A stretch of 64,000 bases of DNA from the NCBI GenBank assembly GCA_021018815.1, contig JAITYX010000063.1, forward strand, positions 620,001 through 684,000, in the 5' to 3' direction. Below are positions 12,026-23,179 of the stretch, in pieces. Source of the stretch: Talinum fruticosum. Lineage: Eukaryota > Streptophyta > Magnoliopsida > Caryophyllales > Talinaceae. Positions within the stretch are counted from its first letter, which is position 1. Each line of letters opens with the position of its first letter. The position numbers and the translations under genes are program-made. Below the pieces are notes generated by a model. That model worked only from the letters and a program-made list of their open reading frames with translations. It did no database searches and had not been told where the DNA came from.

Positions 12026-13690
12026 AACTCACTAACTAGTCGTTAGTGGTAGGCCATGAACCCACTAGAAGCCAACACCTGGTGACCGGCGTGCCTAGCA
12101 AGAGGCGCTAAGCGCCAAACTCGCGCGCTTTAGGAAGTCGCCCTTTGTTCGGTCCAAATATTACGTTATTTATACCCTTATTTACGTAATTTTTGGTTTG
12201 TAAAATAACATATTTCGAGGATTTTTACTTATTTTATTTACTTTTTAGGTAATAAGTGGAACTAAGCAACTCCTGAAAATTTAGTATATAAGGTGGAAAA
12301 ATCGAAGCATTGGAGCTTGAAGTATGTGTAAGCTTCTTGGAATATTCATTCAATAGATCTTCTGCTGGCCCATGATGACCTTCCGCAAACGCTTTGATCA
12401 TTCAAGCCCATATGAATTTTGCTAATTATATAATTTAATATAATTAGCAAATTTAAGCTATGTGATTTCTCTTTCCAATTAAGTCAACGGGGCCCATCAC
12501 AAAGCAAATCAGTTTCAATGGAAATTAGTTTCCAATTTGATTTTGGTCTCTGAATCACAAGGTGGTTAGGGCATGCGTAATTAGGAAATAAGGAGGATTA
12601 TAAAAGGGATTATAGGCAATATAAAAGGCGACGAAAGCATCAAGGCCAGGGGATGTTTTTTCGGTTGTGACTCTAGGTGTTCAGCCGTCGCTTAGCCAAA
12701 TAAATTAGGTCAATTCTAGTTTAGGTTTTTAGTTTTTTTCTCTTGTAAATTCATCTCAAATATTTTTAGTTTAGTTATTAATTCGAGTCCACGACAATTT
12801 TTAATTCCGTTCGATTCATTCTTGGTAACTTTTTCCCTTTTGTCTCTCCTTTCTTTTTAGTTTGTTTAGTTTAATTTAAAGGTTCAATTTTTATTATCCT
12901 TTTGATCTTAGTAGTAGTTATATTAATTATTTAATTTCATGTTTGAGTTTAATTTGTTAGTTTATGTCATTGTTTGAGTCGTTCTTTAACGATTTAGTTA
13001 TTAGAGTAATTTTGTTCTATGATAATTAGTTGTTAGTGTGTCACTTTGGTTGTGAATAATCTCTTAATGGCTAATTGATCTTGTCTCGAGTCTTAATTAA
13101 CCTAGTTTATGCTAGTATTTTGGGATTATTTCTCATACCTGTCACATGTTCGATGAGATGTCCGAAAGGGTCATTTTATCTTGATTTTTAGGCGATTGGT
13201 ATATCACTGAAAGGTATAGTCAATTTGCTAGTGTGGGTAAAGAGAATAGTTGGGATTTTGGCATGAAAATAGCCTGAATTCTAGCTAGGTCCGAGGTTGC
13301 TATTTTTGTAGTTTAGTTGGGCTAACCCCACGAAAGTAGGTGGTTAGAATAACTAAATTAGCTCATAATCCTCGAAAGTGTGGCTTGAGTAGGCTTTGAT
13401 GGTGCAACTAACCACTCCTAAATACTTGTATAAACTTGGGTAGGTTTAGCCTTGGCCTCGATTAATTAGTTTATTAAGTGGTAAAATCACAACCCGAGTA
13501 TTTTATTTTTACCTCTAGGTTAGTTTAATCATATACATCCATCTCATCTGTTTTGATTTACCTAGATAGAAAGTTTAAGTTAACTTTGATATTTGAAACA
13601 CAACTCTCTGTGGACATGACCCGTGCTTGCCGGCTAGTTACAACTACGCCGTGGACTTGCGGTGATAAATTTAAGCTTAATGTTTCCCCG
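12026..13690 (+). mobile_element. LTR-like segment, 3' end to the right (probable Ty3/gypsy-type)
   Basis: No coding frame survives. The last 250 bases (CTCTGTGGACATGACCCGTG at about 13600, then CTTGCGGTGATAAATTTAAG) resemble the R-U5 end of plant LTR retrotransposons. A matching end is present in inverted orientation just to the right. TATA-like AATATAAAAGG at about 12619-12629, followed by a leader-like stretch, fits an LTR promoter. The left boundary is not certain. A short palindrome GGCGCTAAGCGCC lies at 12106-12118. Confidence 0.5.
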
Positions 13691-13705
13691 AGAACTGGCG
13701 CCAAA
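13688..13705 (-). other. Probable primer-binding site, tRNA-Asp type
   Basis: On the - strand this reads TGGCGCCAGTTCTCGGGG, close to the known plant primer site TGGCGCCGTTGCCGGGG, which is complementary to the 3' end of tRNA-Asp. It lies a few bases beyond the CTCTAACA end of the - strand LTR-like segment, where a primer site is expected. The first eight bases, TGGCGCCA, are palindromic. Confidence 0.5.
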
Positions 13706-13711
13706 AACTTG

Positions 13712-15220
13712 TTAGAGATAATAATACCGCAAGCGCACGGTGTAGCTGTAGCTAGGAACCCGCAAGTACGGATCGTGTCCACGAGTAACTCGCTTTCAAA
13801 TACTAAATCCACCTAAAAACTCTAATCTAGGTAAAACGCAGTTTGACGAGTGATTTGGTTTTCGGATTCAACTAATAACAAAATAACTAAGAGAAATAAA
13901 TGAATAACAAGCCTTAGATTGGGATTAATCACACTACTATGCCCGAAATTAAAATCGAATACTGCTTGGGATTTGCCTATGCTAACAGTTTAGAAGGGGA
14001 GACACCAATTAAGTCTATCTTCGCCTACTTTCGAAGGTCAAAGACTAATTTTGCACAATCTAATCACCTATTTTCATGGGATTAATAAAGAGAAAAATTA
14101 CAAATAATGCATCTCACAACCCCAATTGGAACCTTAATTACTTTCATATTGAAGTTCTAATCGTTCACAACGTTATTCTAGGTGAGTTTTCATCTTTTGA
14201 TGGTCACAAAACCCGAATAAAAGCATATGCGTCCTCTCTCGAGGCAAACAATGAGAAAGTGATGAACGAAGCGAATTCTAACCTAACAAGCATAGAACAA
14301 TTCAATTGGTACTCAATTCATTATTATCAAGGCATAATAGGGATCAATCCCAACCTAAGTAGAGAAATTAGCCCCCGACCATGATACTAAACAAGTGATA
14401 AAATTTAGGAAACATAGCCATGGAAAACGCAAAGAAACTGTGAAGAAAAGACAAAGAGAAGAAATTACGATTACCGAATGAAAACTTGATGCGATCCAAT
14501 CATACAAAAACTTGAAGTTGATAATTAATTATGAGCGTTCTTGAGTATCCTCTCGGAGCTCTCTCTCGAAAACCCTAGCTAAATCTCGTAAATATGGAAA
14601 AAGATCCCCTAAAAATTACAATTAGGAAACTTATATATAGTGGAAACAATGGTCGGACGGGATACCGTGCGATGCTCTGCCGCAATTTCGCACAGCCGTA
14701 CGGGTTCCGTACAACGCACTGTGCGAAAACCTTGAAGTCTCTACCCATTTTGCACGGTCGTGCAACTTCTACACTGGTAGGTCGTGCGCGATTTCAATTT
14801 TCGTAACTTCTCGCACGGCCGTGCAAGGTGCGCACGGGAGGCCGTCCGGCCTTCCTTGACTTCGAGCCATTCGCCGATGATCCGCACGGCTGTGCGGCTT
14901 TGTACTGATAGGTCGTGCAACTTCTCTTGATGTATTTTAGGCTTCTTTCTTGCCTCATCTTAGGTCCGGACTCTCCTCTTCATCGCTTTTTATCAAATTT
15001 ACCTTGAATCTCTCAAATTTAAGCCCAAAACCCGTAATAAAGAGATTTACGAGATTAGGTGACGATAAAGAGAAAATTAGCAAAATCTAACCGAAAACTA
15101 AATAAATATCATTGAAATCATCACGGAATTGAGTTAATAATGCCTTAAAAACGATAAAAATGAGGTTTAACACCCGTCCGAGTGTGGAAAAGCGCACTTA
15201 GACTCGCCTACCACATCAGG
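13712..15220 (-). mobile_element. LTR-like segment on the - strand, ending in ..CTCTAACA
   Basis: On the - strand the segment appears to begin TGTGGTAGGCGAGTC (+ position about 15218) and end TCTCTAACA (about 13712), giving a TG..CA LTR of about 1.5 kb. The last 250 bases on - (GTGGACACGATCCGTACTTG, then CTTGCGGTATTATTATC) match the end of the left LTR-like segment. A TATATATA box lies at about 14632-14639. The U3-like part contains several palindromic words such as GCACGGCCGTGC. No gag or pol is attached, so this may be a solo or partial LTR. Confidence 0.5.
14660..14930. repeat. Cluster of CGCACGGCCGTGC-type palindromes inside the LTR-like segment
   Basis: Variants of the palindrome GCACGGCCGTGC recur (TCGCACAGCCGTACGG, GCACGGTCGTGCAA, CGCACGGCCGTGCAAG, CCGCACGGCTGTGCGG) every 40 to 70 bases. 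They stand out as GC-rich words in an AT-rich context. Similar motifs are known in LTRs of some plant Ty3/gypsy elements. Confidence 0.65.
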
Positions 15221-15871
15221 CGCCAGAGGCCCACACGCCTCAAGATGTGAATGCTGTAAATTAGTGATGGCCAAATTAGGAAGGACTTTGGTTATAGGTT
15301 GAGAAAACTGCACTTAATGTCTTTATGCATAACCCTTTTGAGGAGTATAAAAGTCAAAAGTTAAGAATTTTCTTTAATCTCAATCATAAAAACTTACTTT
15401 AGAAATAATTATCTTTATGCATTTGTTGGGTTGAGTTTAATTATTATTTTGCATCTTGTTTTGCCGAGTCCAATAGTCATATAAACATGTTTAAAACTAA
15501 TCTTTTAATAATCATTAGTTTAATATTGTGATAGCGTGTCATACAATTACACATTAAATCATTACTTAAGATTATAATAATAATATAGTATAGAAAAGTG
15601 AAGATCAAATCCATGAGGTAAGATAATATTATGCAAGTTGTAGTCTAGTTAAATTTATTACTTTAAAAATCAAATCAAAAAATAAAAATTAGAAATTAAT
15701 AATTAAAAATCACGAAACATTATTTAATAAATTAAATAAATAATCTGGAAAGAATTCAATTTACCTAAAAACAAGAAAAAAATTCTTGTAATTTTTTAGA
15801 AAAGAAAACGGAATTAAAAACAGAAAAATTGAACAAAAATCTAAAAACAGAAAATTAAACAGAAAAAAATA
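15221..15871. other. AT-rich spacer, no gene seen
   Basis: A-rich, low-complexity sequence with no supported reading frame or RNA gene. It ends with AATAATAATAAG at 15872-15883, which also flanks the far side of the following LINE. Confidence 0.5.
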
Positions 15872-16949
15872 AATAATAATAAGCAGAGTAAAATGGTATG
15901 TAATTCAAAACAGCAAATGTTTGATACATGCACAACAAGTACTAATTCAGCCTTTTGATGAGAAGGATGTTAAAGCTACTATTTGGGAGATCAATGGGAC
16001 CAAAAGCCTAGGTCCTGATGGGTTTAGTAGCACATTTTTTCAGAGATAATGGTCTATTATTGGACCTGAGGTGAGTTTAGCTGTCCTGGATTTCTTCAAC
16101 TCTAGTAGGATCCTTAAACAAGTAAATGTCACTGCCATTGCACCGATCTCTAAAGTGGATCACCCTCGGACTCCTGCTGAATACGGACCAATCTCATGCT
16201 ATAATGTTCTCTATAAAATCATATCCAAGATGCTTTACAAAAGGCTTAAGATAATCTTGTCCGAGTTGATAATGGATAATCGATCGCTTTTATATCCAAC
16301 AGTTTAATCTTTCCTAATATTCTTATTACACTTGGATCTTGTTGGACACTACATGTAACGCCCCCAATACGTAACCACATAAATAAGTAATTAACAATGG
16401 AAGACTTGTAAATTAGGAGACGTTACCGCCGTTTTAGATCGAAAACAAGGCAAATTCATTTGAATAAATTAATTTTTCAACCAATTTATGTAACAATCGA
16501 ACCCAAATTTTTTCTTTACGTAAAATGAAATTTTCAAAATGCCGAGGATCACTGGAGAGGAATCATGAGCCAAGAGACCGAGGAAGGGAATAACATGTAT
16601 GGGGCCAAGACGAACAGTACGAACATCACTTCTCCTAACCACCTTTATATTTTCTTCCTCTTTAAACTTTGGATGTGATTGCAAATAGTCCGTCATGCGC
16701 TCAAATTCCTAAAAATTTAAAAACATAAAACAATAGACGCGTGAGCTAGAAGCTCGATACGTTATCGTTATAAAATAAAATTATAACTTACATCATGCAT
16801 ATCTTAAATCATTTTTCGTGAATAAACAGTTTGCAAACTTGTCAATTGCCGATTTGCTTTGCTAATTTAGCCAAACTTAGGACCCGTCATCGTGAAACAA
16901 TCAATCATGGGATCCGACTCCTAGGTTCATTGAACCATAAGGCGATCGA

Positions 16950-17235
16950 TCGTGAACAATTGAATGATTAAACGGTTAAACGATTAATGATTCTCGTGAA
17001 CAATTGAACGATTAACGATTCCGTAAATAATTGAACGATTACGATTACTGTGCACAATTGAACAATTAACGGTTACGTTTACAATTGAACAATTAACGAT
17101 TCCGTAAACAATTTAACGATTAACGATTCAATGCTCGCTAGCGAGCAACGTTGTCCGAGCGTCCCAGGATCAACCACTTACGATTACGATTACAATTGCG
17201 ATTGCGATCACGATCACGATCACAATCATTCATGG
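16950..17235. repeat. Degenerate tandem repeats of CAATTGAACGATTAACGATT
   Basis: Between about 16955 and 17130 the word AATTGAACGATTAACGATTC recurs with period about 35-40 bases and substitutions. It is followed at 17175-17230 by six-base repeats of the CGATTA/CGATCA type. It lies inside the TGTAAC..GTTACA element. Confidence 0.75.
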
Positions 17236-19275
17236 ATCGTCATAGCGATTAATGGGTCCTTTCATAGCCAAATCATGATAAATTGTGAAAGCTTATTTGT
17301 AAATGCAATGAATTGAAAGCACCAACTAGTAATCTATAAAACTTTTACTTTTAGTATAAATGTAAAGGCAATAACGTACCTCGGCGTGCCGAACACTTCA
17401 AATTGCCGATTGTTTCAACGAACACCATTTCAATTCGATTTCGTTTCCAAAACGAATCTACTTTTGTAAATTACTAGTCTTTTAACAATATTTATATGCA
17501 TTTACGATCACCAAACTTTTACTTTTCGCGTACCTATCCATATTGTTTCCTTTTGAGTTCGATATTCATATGTTTCCCGTAAATAAGTTGCTGATGATAT
17601 AGTTTGAATTTGTATATAACGATTGATGAGTTTAATTCCCCATTCTTGTAATAAAGCTCAAGTTTGATCTTTTGCTTCTATCATCTCTAGTTTGTGTTTA
17701 ATGTAGCCTAACCTTACTTGTACCACTCATTTCCTCTAGTATGCCCATATGTTCTCTTATCCGTAACCCAAATATACTTCCTACTTAAGGTGTCGGTTCG
17801 GTTTTCCAAATTTCTAAATATTTTGGCGAGTTTCGTTTGAAACATGGCCTAACCATTAGGCTAAAAGCCTTAAAAACTTGCATAAAATCCACAATAAAAC
17901 TCAACGAACTACACGCTCGGAGTACACAACTCAACGGCCACACGCCGGAGTATATTTACAACCACAAAAACCAAGTTTCAAACCAAGTATATAAACCAAG
18001 TTACAATCTCGTCAATATTCTCGGTTTCTGTGCTCATGAACTTTTCGATTTTTGATCAAGACAAGAACCTTCATACATATATATTTATAGCTAAGGCTTC
18101 GGTTAAGCAATTTAATCATAAAAATTCCGATTATCGAGAGATGGTCCCGTACGATAAATTTCTTTATGAGTAGTACCCATAATCGGTTAACGATTTAGTA
18201 GATCGTAGATAAAATAGTGAAATTCATTAATATTCTAACATGTTAACATTTGAATATTTTGAAAAGTGCGGATAGGAACGTACTCGAGGTAGTTGTTCGT
18301 TTCCCTTAAATATCGTTTTCGTTATTTTCCTCGAACATGTCGTTCCAGTCGCTTTCTGTTTTCGGAAGTAATTTGATTTATGCATTAATAAACTTAATAG
18401 TTGCTCTCTATTTGTGATAAACTTTTCACATTTTACTTCCTCTAATTCGCCACTTATTACCCAAATTCATTTGAATTTCTAATTTCCTTTGATTCTGTAA
18501 ATTTCTTTTCCCTCCTCCTTCTACTCAATTCAACATTCTAATTTTCTTTTTAAGTCAAGTCTCACTCTAAGTAATTCTTCAAATTCTCGCAAAGATCATT
18601 ACCCATTGAATTATTCTTGTCTTTTCACCACCATATTAGTTATTATCACCAAATTACTAACTCCATCAAGGTCTCTATTAATTTCAATAAAGTTCCCAAG
18701 TATAACCCAATTTCATTTTTCAATCAAGCTTAACATACCCTAATTTTAACCACTTTCCCTATGATCATATATCTATAATCTCATCCACTTTCTACATTTT
18801 AAATTCATTCGCACTTGTACAACTAGACCAAGACTCAGTTACGTTAATTTACTCAAGTTTAGCACACATACAAACCAATAAATTCAATCCTCCATCAATC
18901 TTCAATGTCTCATTTACACATTCTCGAAACCAACTCCCAACAACATACATGTTCGTATTTCTAATTATGCTCGATATCTTTCTTCCAATTCCTCCACAAC
19001 TAAATAATTCATTCATATTCATATTAAAGTTAAACAAACACATTCATAATTACAAATAAACCCAAATTAATTTCCAATTCCACTTCAACACATAATAATC
19101 CCTAAATCCAATTTCATTTTCTCCCACAATTCCTTCACTTCCACCATAATCAATTCACAATTCACATATACTTGCCTAATTATTCAATAATAACATAAAT
19201 TTGTGATAAAATTTGCTTAGAATTGGGGAATTCGTAACAGAAATTTGCTTAAAAATAGGGAATTAGAGATACACC

Positions 19276-19797
19276 TCAAAGGGATTTTGAAGTGGAATTG
19301 GTGTTGGTGGTTCGGTGTTTGAGGTGGAAGCTCCGAGCGTTGGTCAGCGGTGTTAAAGGTGGCGGTGCTGCCCAGTCCGGAGGCGGCAGTAGCCGCAGGG
19401 GCGAAACAACCCTTGTTTGAAGCAGGACAGAGCGAAGAAGAGAGAGAGAGACGCGCTGGAGGTGACAGGGTGGCGGCCAGAGGCGCCGGCTCCGGCCTGC
19501 TGGCGGCGGGAGAGGCCGGGGATCGATGGCCGGCGGTGGCAGCAGCAGCAGGGGGCAGGACAGCCCTGCTTGGCGCAGAACAGAACGAAAGAGGATGGAC
19601 GAGAAGGCTGTTGGCGGCTGCAAGGTGGTGTCCAGGGGCACCGGCGGCGACCTTCGGGTGGCAGAAGGGGCCGGTGATGGCTGGCCGGCAGTGGCAGAAC
19701 CGGCGACAGTGAGGGAGGTGGGGAAAGAGAAGTGAGCGAGAGATGGGAAATGAACGATGTAGCTTTGTTTTGTTTTCAAACCACCGCTCCTTTTCAC
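19276..19797. other. GC-rich, leader-like segment inside the TGTAAC..GTTACA element
   Basis: This block is far richer in GC than the rest of the element and GA-rich on +. An open frame of 173 codons runs through it on -, but its product is Pro/Ser/Leu-rich low complexity with no domain I recognise, and frames are open in several registers. A similarly placed segment occurs in the second element at 28850-29170. A transcribed leader (R/U5-like) is more likely than a protein gene. Confidence 0.45.
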
Positions 19798-19824
19798 TTA
19801 AATCATATTTGTGTTATAATAATT

Positions 19825-19826
<2 letters not shown>

Positions 19827-19894
<68 letters not shown>
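19827..19894. repeat. (TA)n microsatellite, about 34 units
   Basis: An uninterrupted TA dinucleotide run of nearly 70 bases close to the right end of the TGTAAC..GTTACA element. Its length makes it prone to polymorphism and assembly error. Confidence 0.95.
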
Positions 19895-19896
<2 letters not shown>

Positions 19897-21896
19897 GTTT
19901 TATTTTATTTCTTTTTACTTGTTAATTTAATTTATTTAAATTCGGAATAAATTATTCGAACATATATACATTTTGTAGGTACAACCGTAAATTTGTACGA
20001 ATTACCCATTATTATTTACGATTATTAAATTTATTCCCATCTTTTATTTTAATTTCAGTATTGTGCGCGATTCACTGCTTCTTAAACAAGTATTAAGACG
20101 ATAAAATGTAAATTTAAAATAATTAATTACGATTAAGTTTCGAGGTGTTACACTACATAAGGAAGATATCTTCTCCCGGGGGCATCATCAAGATTGATAT
20201 TAAAAAGGCATATGACACGGTGAATTGGAGATTTATTGAAGAGATGATGCAAGGATTGGGGCTACTTAATAAATTTGTTAGGTGGGTCACTGAATGTATA
20301 ACATCTGCCACCTTCTCACTCAGCTACAATGGCATCTTACATGGTTTCTTCCAGTCTGGGAGAGGAGTCAAACAAGGTGATCCAATCTCACCCCTTTTAT
20401 TTGTAGTTGGCATGGAGTATCTATCTCGATTGTTCATAGACATGGCTAAAGACCCTATATTCAAATTTCACCCAGTCGTAAAGATTTGAGACTCAACCAC
20501 TTAATCTTTGCGAGATGATTTATTAGTCTTTACGGAGCCGATGTGCGATCGGTTTCTTGTGTTATTTGAGCTATTGAGAAGTTTGCTTGAGGTTTCGGTC
20601 TTGAACCTAATATACAAAAATCGGAGATTATCATGACTCGGAGTGCCTCGGGCTACGGAGCAACAACTTCTTCGACTTCATCGGTTTCGAAAAAGGGTGC
20701 TTGCGTTTGAAATATATAGGCATACCTCTTAAATCGAGAAAGCTAAATGCAAATGACAACCTTCTTCTAACTTCAAAAATCACAACTTCAATCAAAAGTT
20801 GGAGAGCAAAAAAACTTAGTTATGTTGGAAGAGTTAAGTTGGTGAATAGTGTATTATCGAACATGCACTCTTACTCGGAGTTCCATTTTTGTTCTCCCAA
20901 GTAAGGTGCTCAAGGAAGTGGAAAAAATCTGTATGAATTATTTGTGGAGTGGCTCGGAATGGTTCGAGAAATTAATCCCTATGGCTTGGGGAGAAGTCTG
21001 CACCCTTAAGAAATATGGGGGTTGGGTATAAGGGATAGTTATACTCGCTGGAATAAGGCCTTAATCGGCAAACATTTGTGGTACATTACTAACCATCCCG
21101 AGGCCATGTGGGTTAAATGGATTCATAGTATCTACTTAAATATAGAAGCCTGGCAAACCACTCAAGTTAAACCCGATGCAAGTTGGAGCTTTAAGAGAAT
21201 AATGAATCTTAGAAAGCATCTATCCCATTGGATGGACATGCAATATAGTGAATGGAAGGTTCGGAGGCATAGTAAGTACCGGGTCAAGGCAGCCTATGAA
21301 GTCCTGCAAAGCCCTTCAACAAAACCTAGGCGGTGGAGATTTGTTTGGCATAAAAACAATGTGCCAAAGCATGCTTTTTGTCTCGACTCATCTTCAAGAA
21401 GAGACTGAAAAGACTAGAGATAGAATTCAGAGATAGATCAGCCTAGAGGATACTAGTTGTCAATTTTATGACCAAAATGAATCGAGTTGATCATTTATTC
21501 ATACAAGTACCCATTTGCACAAGAGATTATCTATGGGATGCATCCGTAGGAAGTCGACTTAGATTGGAGACACATATGGAACAAATGGCTAGCAAGTGAA
21601 AAAAATTTCAATTCGAATCTTGCTGAAATAGCCCCTTTAATTGTTGTTGTATGTCATAGCATATGGATCGAGAGAAACACCCGAATTTTTCAAGAGAAGT
21701 ATAGAACTAATGCAAGAATAGTGAAAGACATTAGATGGTTGCTTAGAACTCATTTAATACATAGAAAGAAACTATTCGAGCCTGGGTGGATAATGTATGA
21801 TTGTCTTAATTGGGTATGCCCAATGCAAAATCGTGTACATATTAGCTCGGTTTAATGGTAAAAACTTACCCTCTTTACCAAAAAAATAATAATAAG

Positions 21897-23083
21897 ATGT
21901 AATAAAATAAGTATGAAAATAAATGATAAAATTAACCTGAATATATAAAATAATTTTCTAAACCTAAATAAACCCTAAATATATAAAAACAAGATTAAAA
22001 ATTGAATTTATGTATTCATTAAGCTAGAAATCTGTACTAATCAAATTCAAGAAATAAATATGAAAAATTATCAAATTAGTTTCAAAATTTTTAAAATTTA
22101 ATCACAAAAAATTAGGACTCTATCTATAAACATATAAAACACAAAAATAACAAACAAAACTAATTTTAACCTAATTTCTAACAAACTAGAATAAAAATAA
22201 TAAACAGTAGCAGAAAAATAATTTAAAAATTAAAATATATTGATATTTGATATAAAATTAATATAAAATTACTAAAATTCACCTAAAAACTAATCTTTTA
22301 GGCTTCGGTAAACGAAATTAAAAATTAAATACTATGAAATTTATTAAATAAAATTAACAAACTAAAGAAATAACTAGAAAACATCAAATAAATAATATCA
22401 AAGATAGCACATTTATAAGAACACTTAGAATAATCTATATTCAAAATGTAAATTAATATTTATCATTAACACACAAATTGATTTACCTATAGGCTAGACT
22501 CTAGAACATACCCACTAGCGAATCTTTCTCATTTTTTCTTAGTTGTTAATTTAATTAGCCTTATTCCTAATATAAACTCATCAAAGTTTCAACTCGATTC
22601 CTGCAAGCAAGAGAAGATAGTAGGAAATTATATTATAACATATAATGAAAATAATTTTAAACGTTCGTAATTTTAATATTTTATAAATGATATTTTGAAT
22701 AAAAGTTTGTAATCCTATGATTTCGCAAGTGTTATCCCAGATTTACCTAGTTAAAATGTTAGGATCATAGGTTTTTTTTTCACTCAACCTAATTTTTTTT
22801 ATTTTAAAATGTTAAAATGTTAGGTTTCATCTAGTCAGGTTGTTGTTAGAATTGACTTCTTCTTCTCCAAGTTTTACTAGGATTAGAAACTATCCACAAT
22901 ATGGAAATTACTTTCACTCAAATTTTTAAATTTGATATTTTCTTCTCTTCTTCGATTTATTCAACATTACCAAAAATTAAACAAAATAAACTAAATTAGA
23001 TAAAATAAATTATATAATATAAACTAATTAATTACTTAAAATATGCATATAATATGACTGAACATACTTGTATGCTTTAGTAT
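21897..23083. other. AT-rich spacer between two LINEs, no gene seen
   Basis: Almost entirely A/T with scattered short runs. No supported reading frame, RNA gene or terminal repeats. Confidence 0.5.
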
Positions 23084-23099
23084 TTTAATTTTATGTTTT
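23084..23099. repeat. 16 bp target-site duplication, left copy
   Basis: TTTAATTTTATGTTTT here is repeated exactly at 27752-27767, bracketing a LINE on the - strand. Confidence 0.85.
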
Positions 23100-23179
23100 T
23101 TTTGGTAAGAGTACTATATCATTTATCACCAACTGAATCGGTTTATGTACAATCTTTTAAGGGAGGGCCTTTGATCCCA

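Larger units (their letters stand above)
16354..20152 (-). mobile_element. TGTAAC..GTTACA element (solo-LTR-like), 3.8 kb, inserted in the LINE
   Basis: The element starts TGTAACGCCCCCAATACG and ends GAGGTGTTACA. It is flanked by an exact 5 bp duplication, CTACA (16349-16353 and 20153-20157), and interrupts the reverse transcriptase of a LINE. The same end types occur at 28404-31032 in opposite orientation, including a conserved GTTACCGCCGT word close to one end (16423-16433 here; about 30943 inverted there). No polyprotein gene is present. A solo LTR or a large non-autonomous LTR element is the best reading. Orientation is taken from the TGTAACACC end, which by analogy with known plant LTRs is the 5' end. 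Confidence 0.7.
15884..21884 (+). mobile_element. LINE (L1-like) retrotransposon, 5'-truncated, decayed, split by a 3.8 kb insertion
   Basis: The LINE parts are 15884-16353 and 20153-21884. The first encodes the start of a reverse transcriptase (FDEKDVKATIWEING, SLGPDGF, FNSSRILKQVN). The second resumes with IKIDIKKAYDTVNW, VKQGDPISPLLFVVGMEYLSR, a damaged FADD region near 20510 and a zf-RVT region (WRFVWHKNNVPKHAFC) near 21340. Joining the two across the CTACA duplication restores the frame at GHY-IRK. Stops and frameshifts show it is inactive. The 3' end is CTTTACCAAAAAAA. AATAATAATAAG at 15872-15883 and 21885-21896 is a possible 12 bp target duplication, although low in complexity. The endonuclease part is missing. 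Confidence 0.88.

Noticed and set aside
16950..17130. Regularly spaced repeats that superficially resemble a CRISPR array
   Set aside because: Units are degenerate, with no constant spacer length and no cas genes; the context is a plant transposon.
19276..19797. 173-codon frame on - and 120-codon frame on + in the first TGTAAC element
   Set aside because: Low-complexity proteins in a GC-rich leader-like block; other frames are open too and there is no family similarity.
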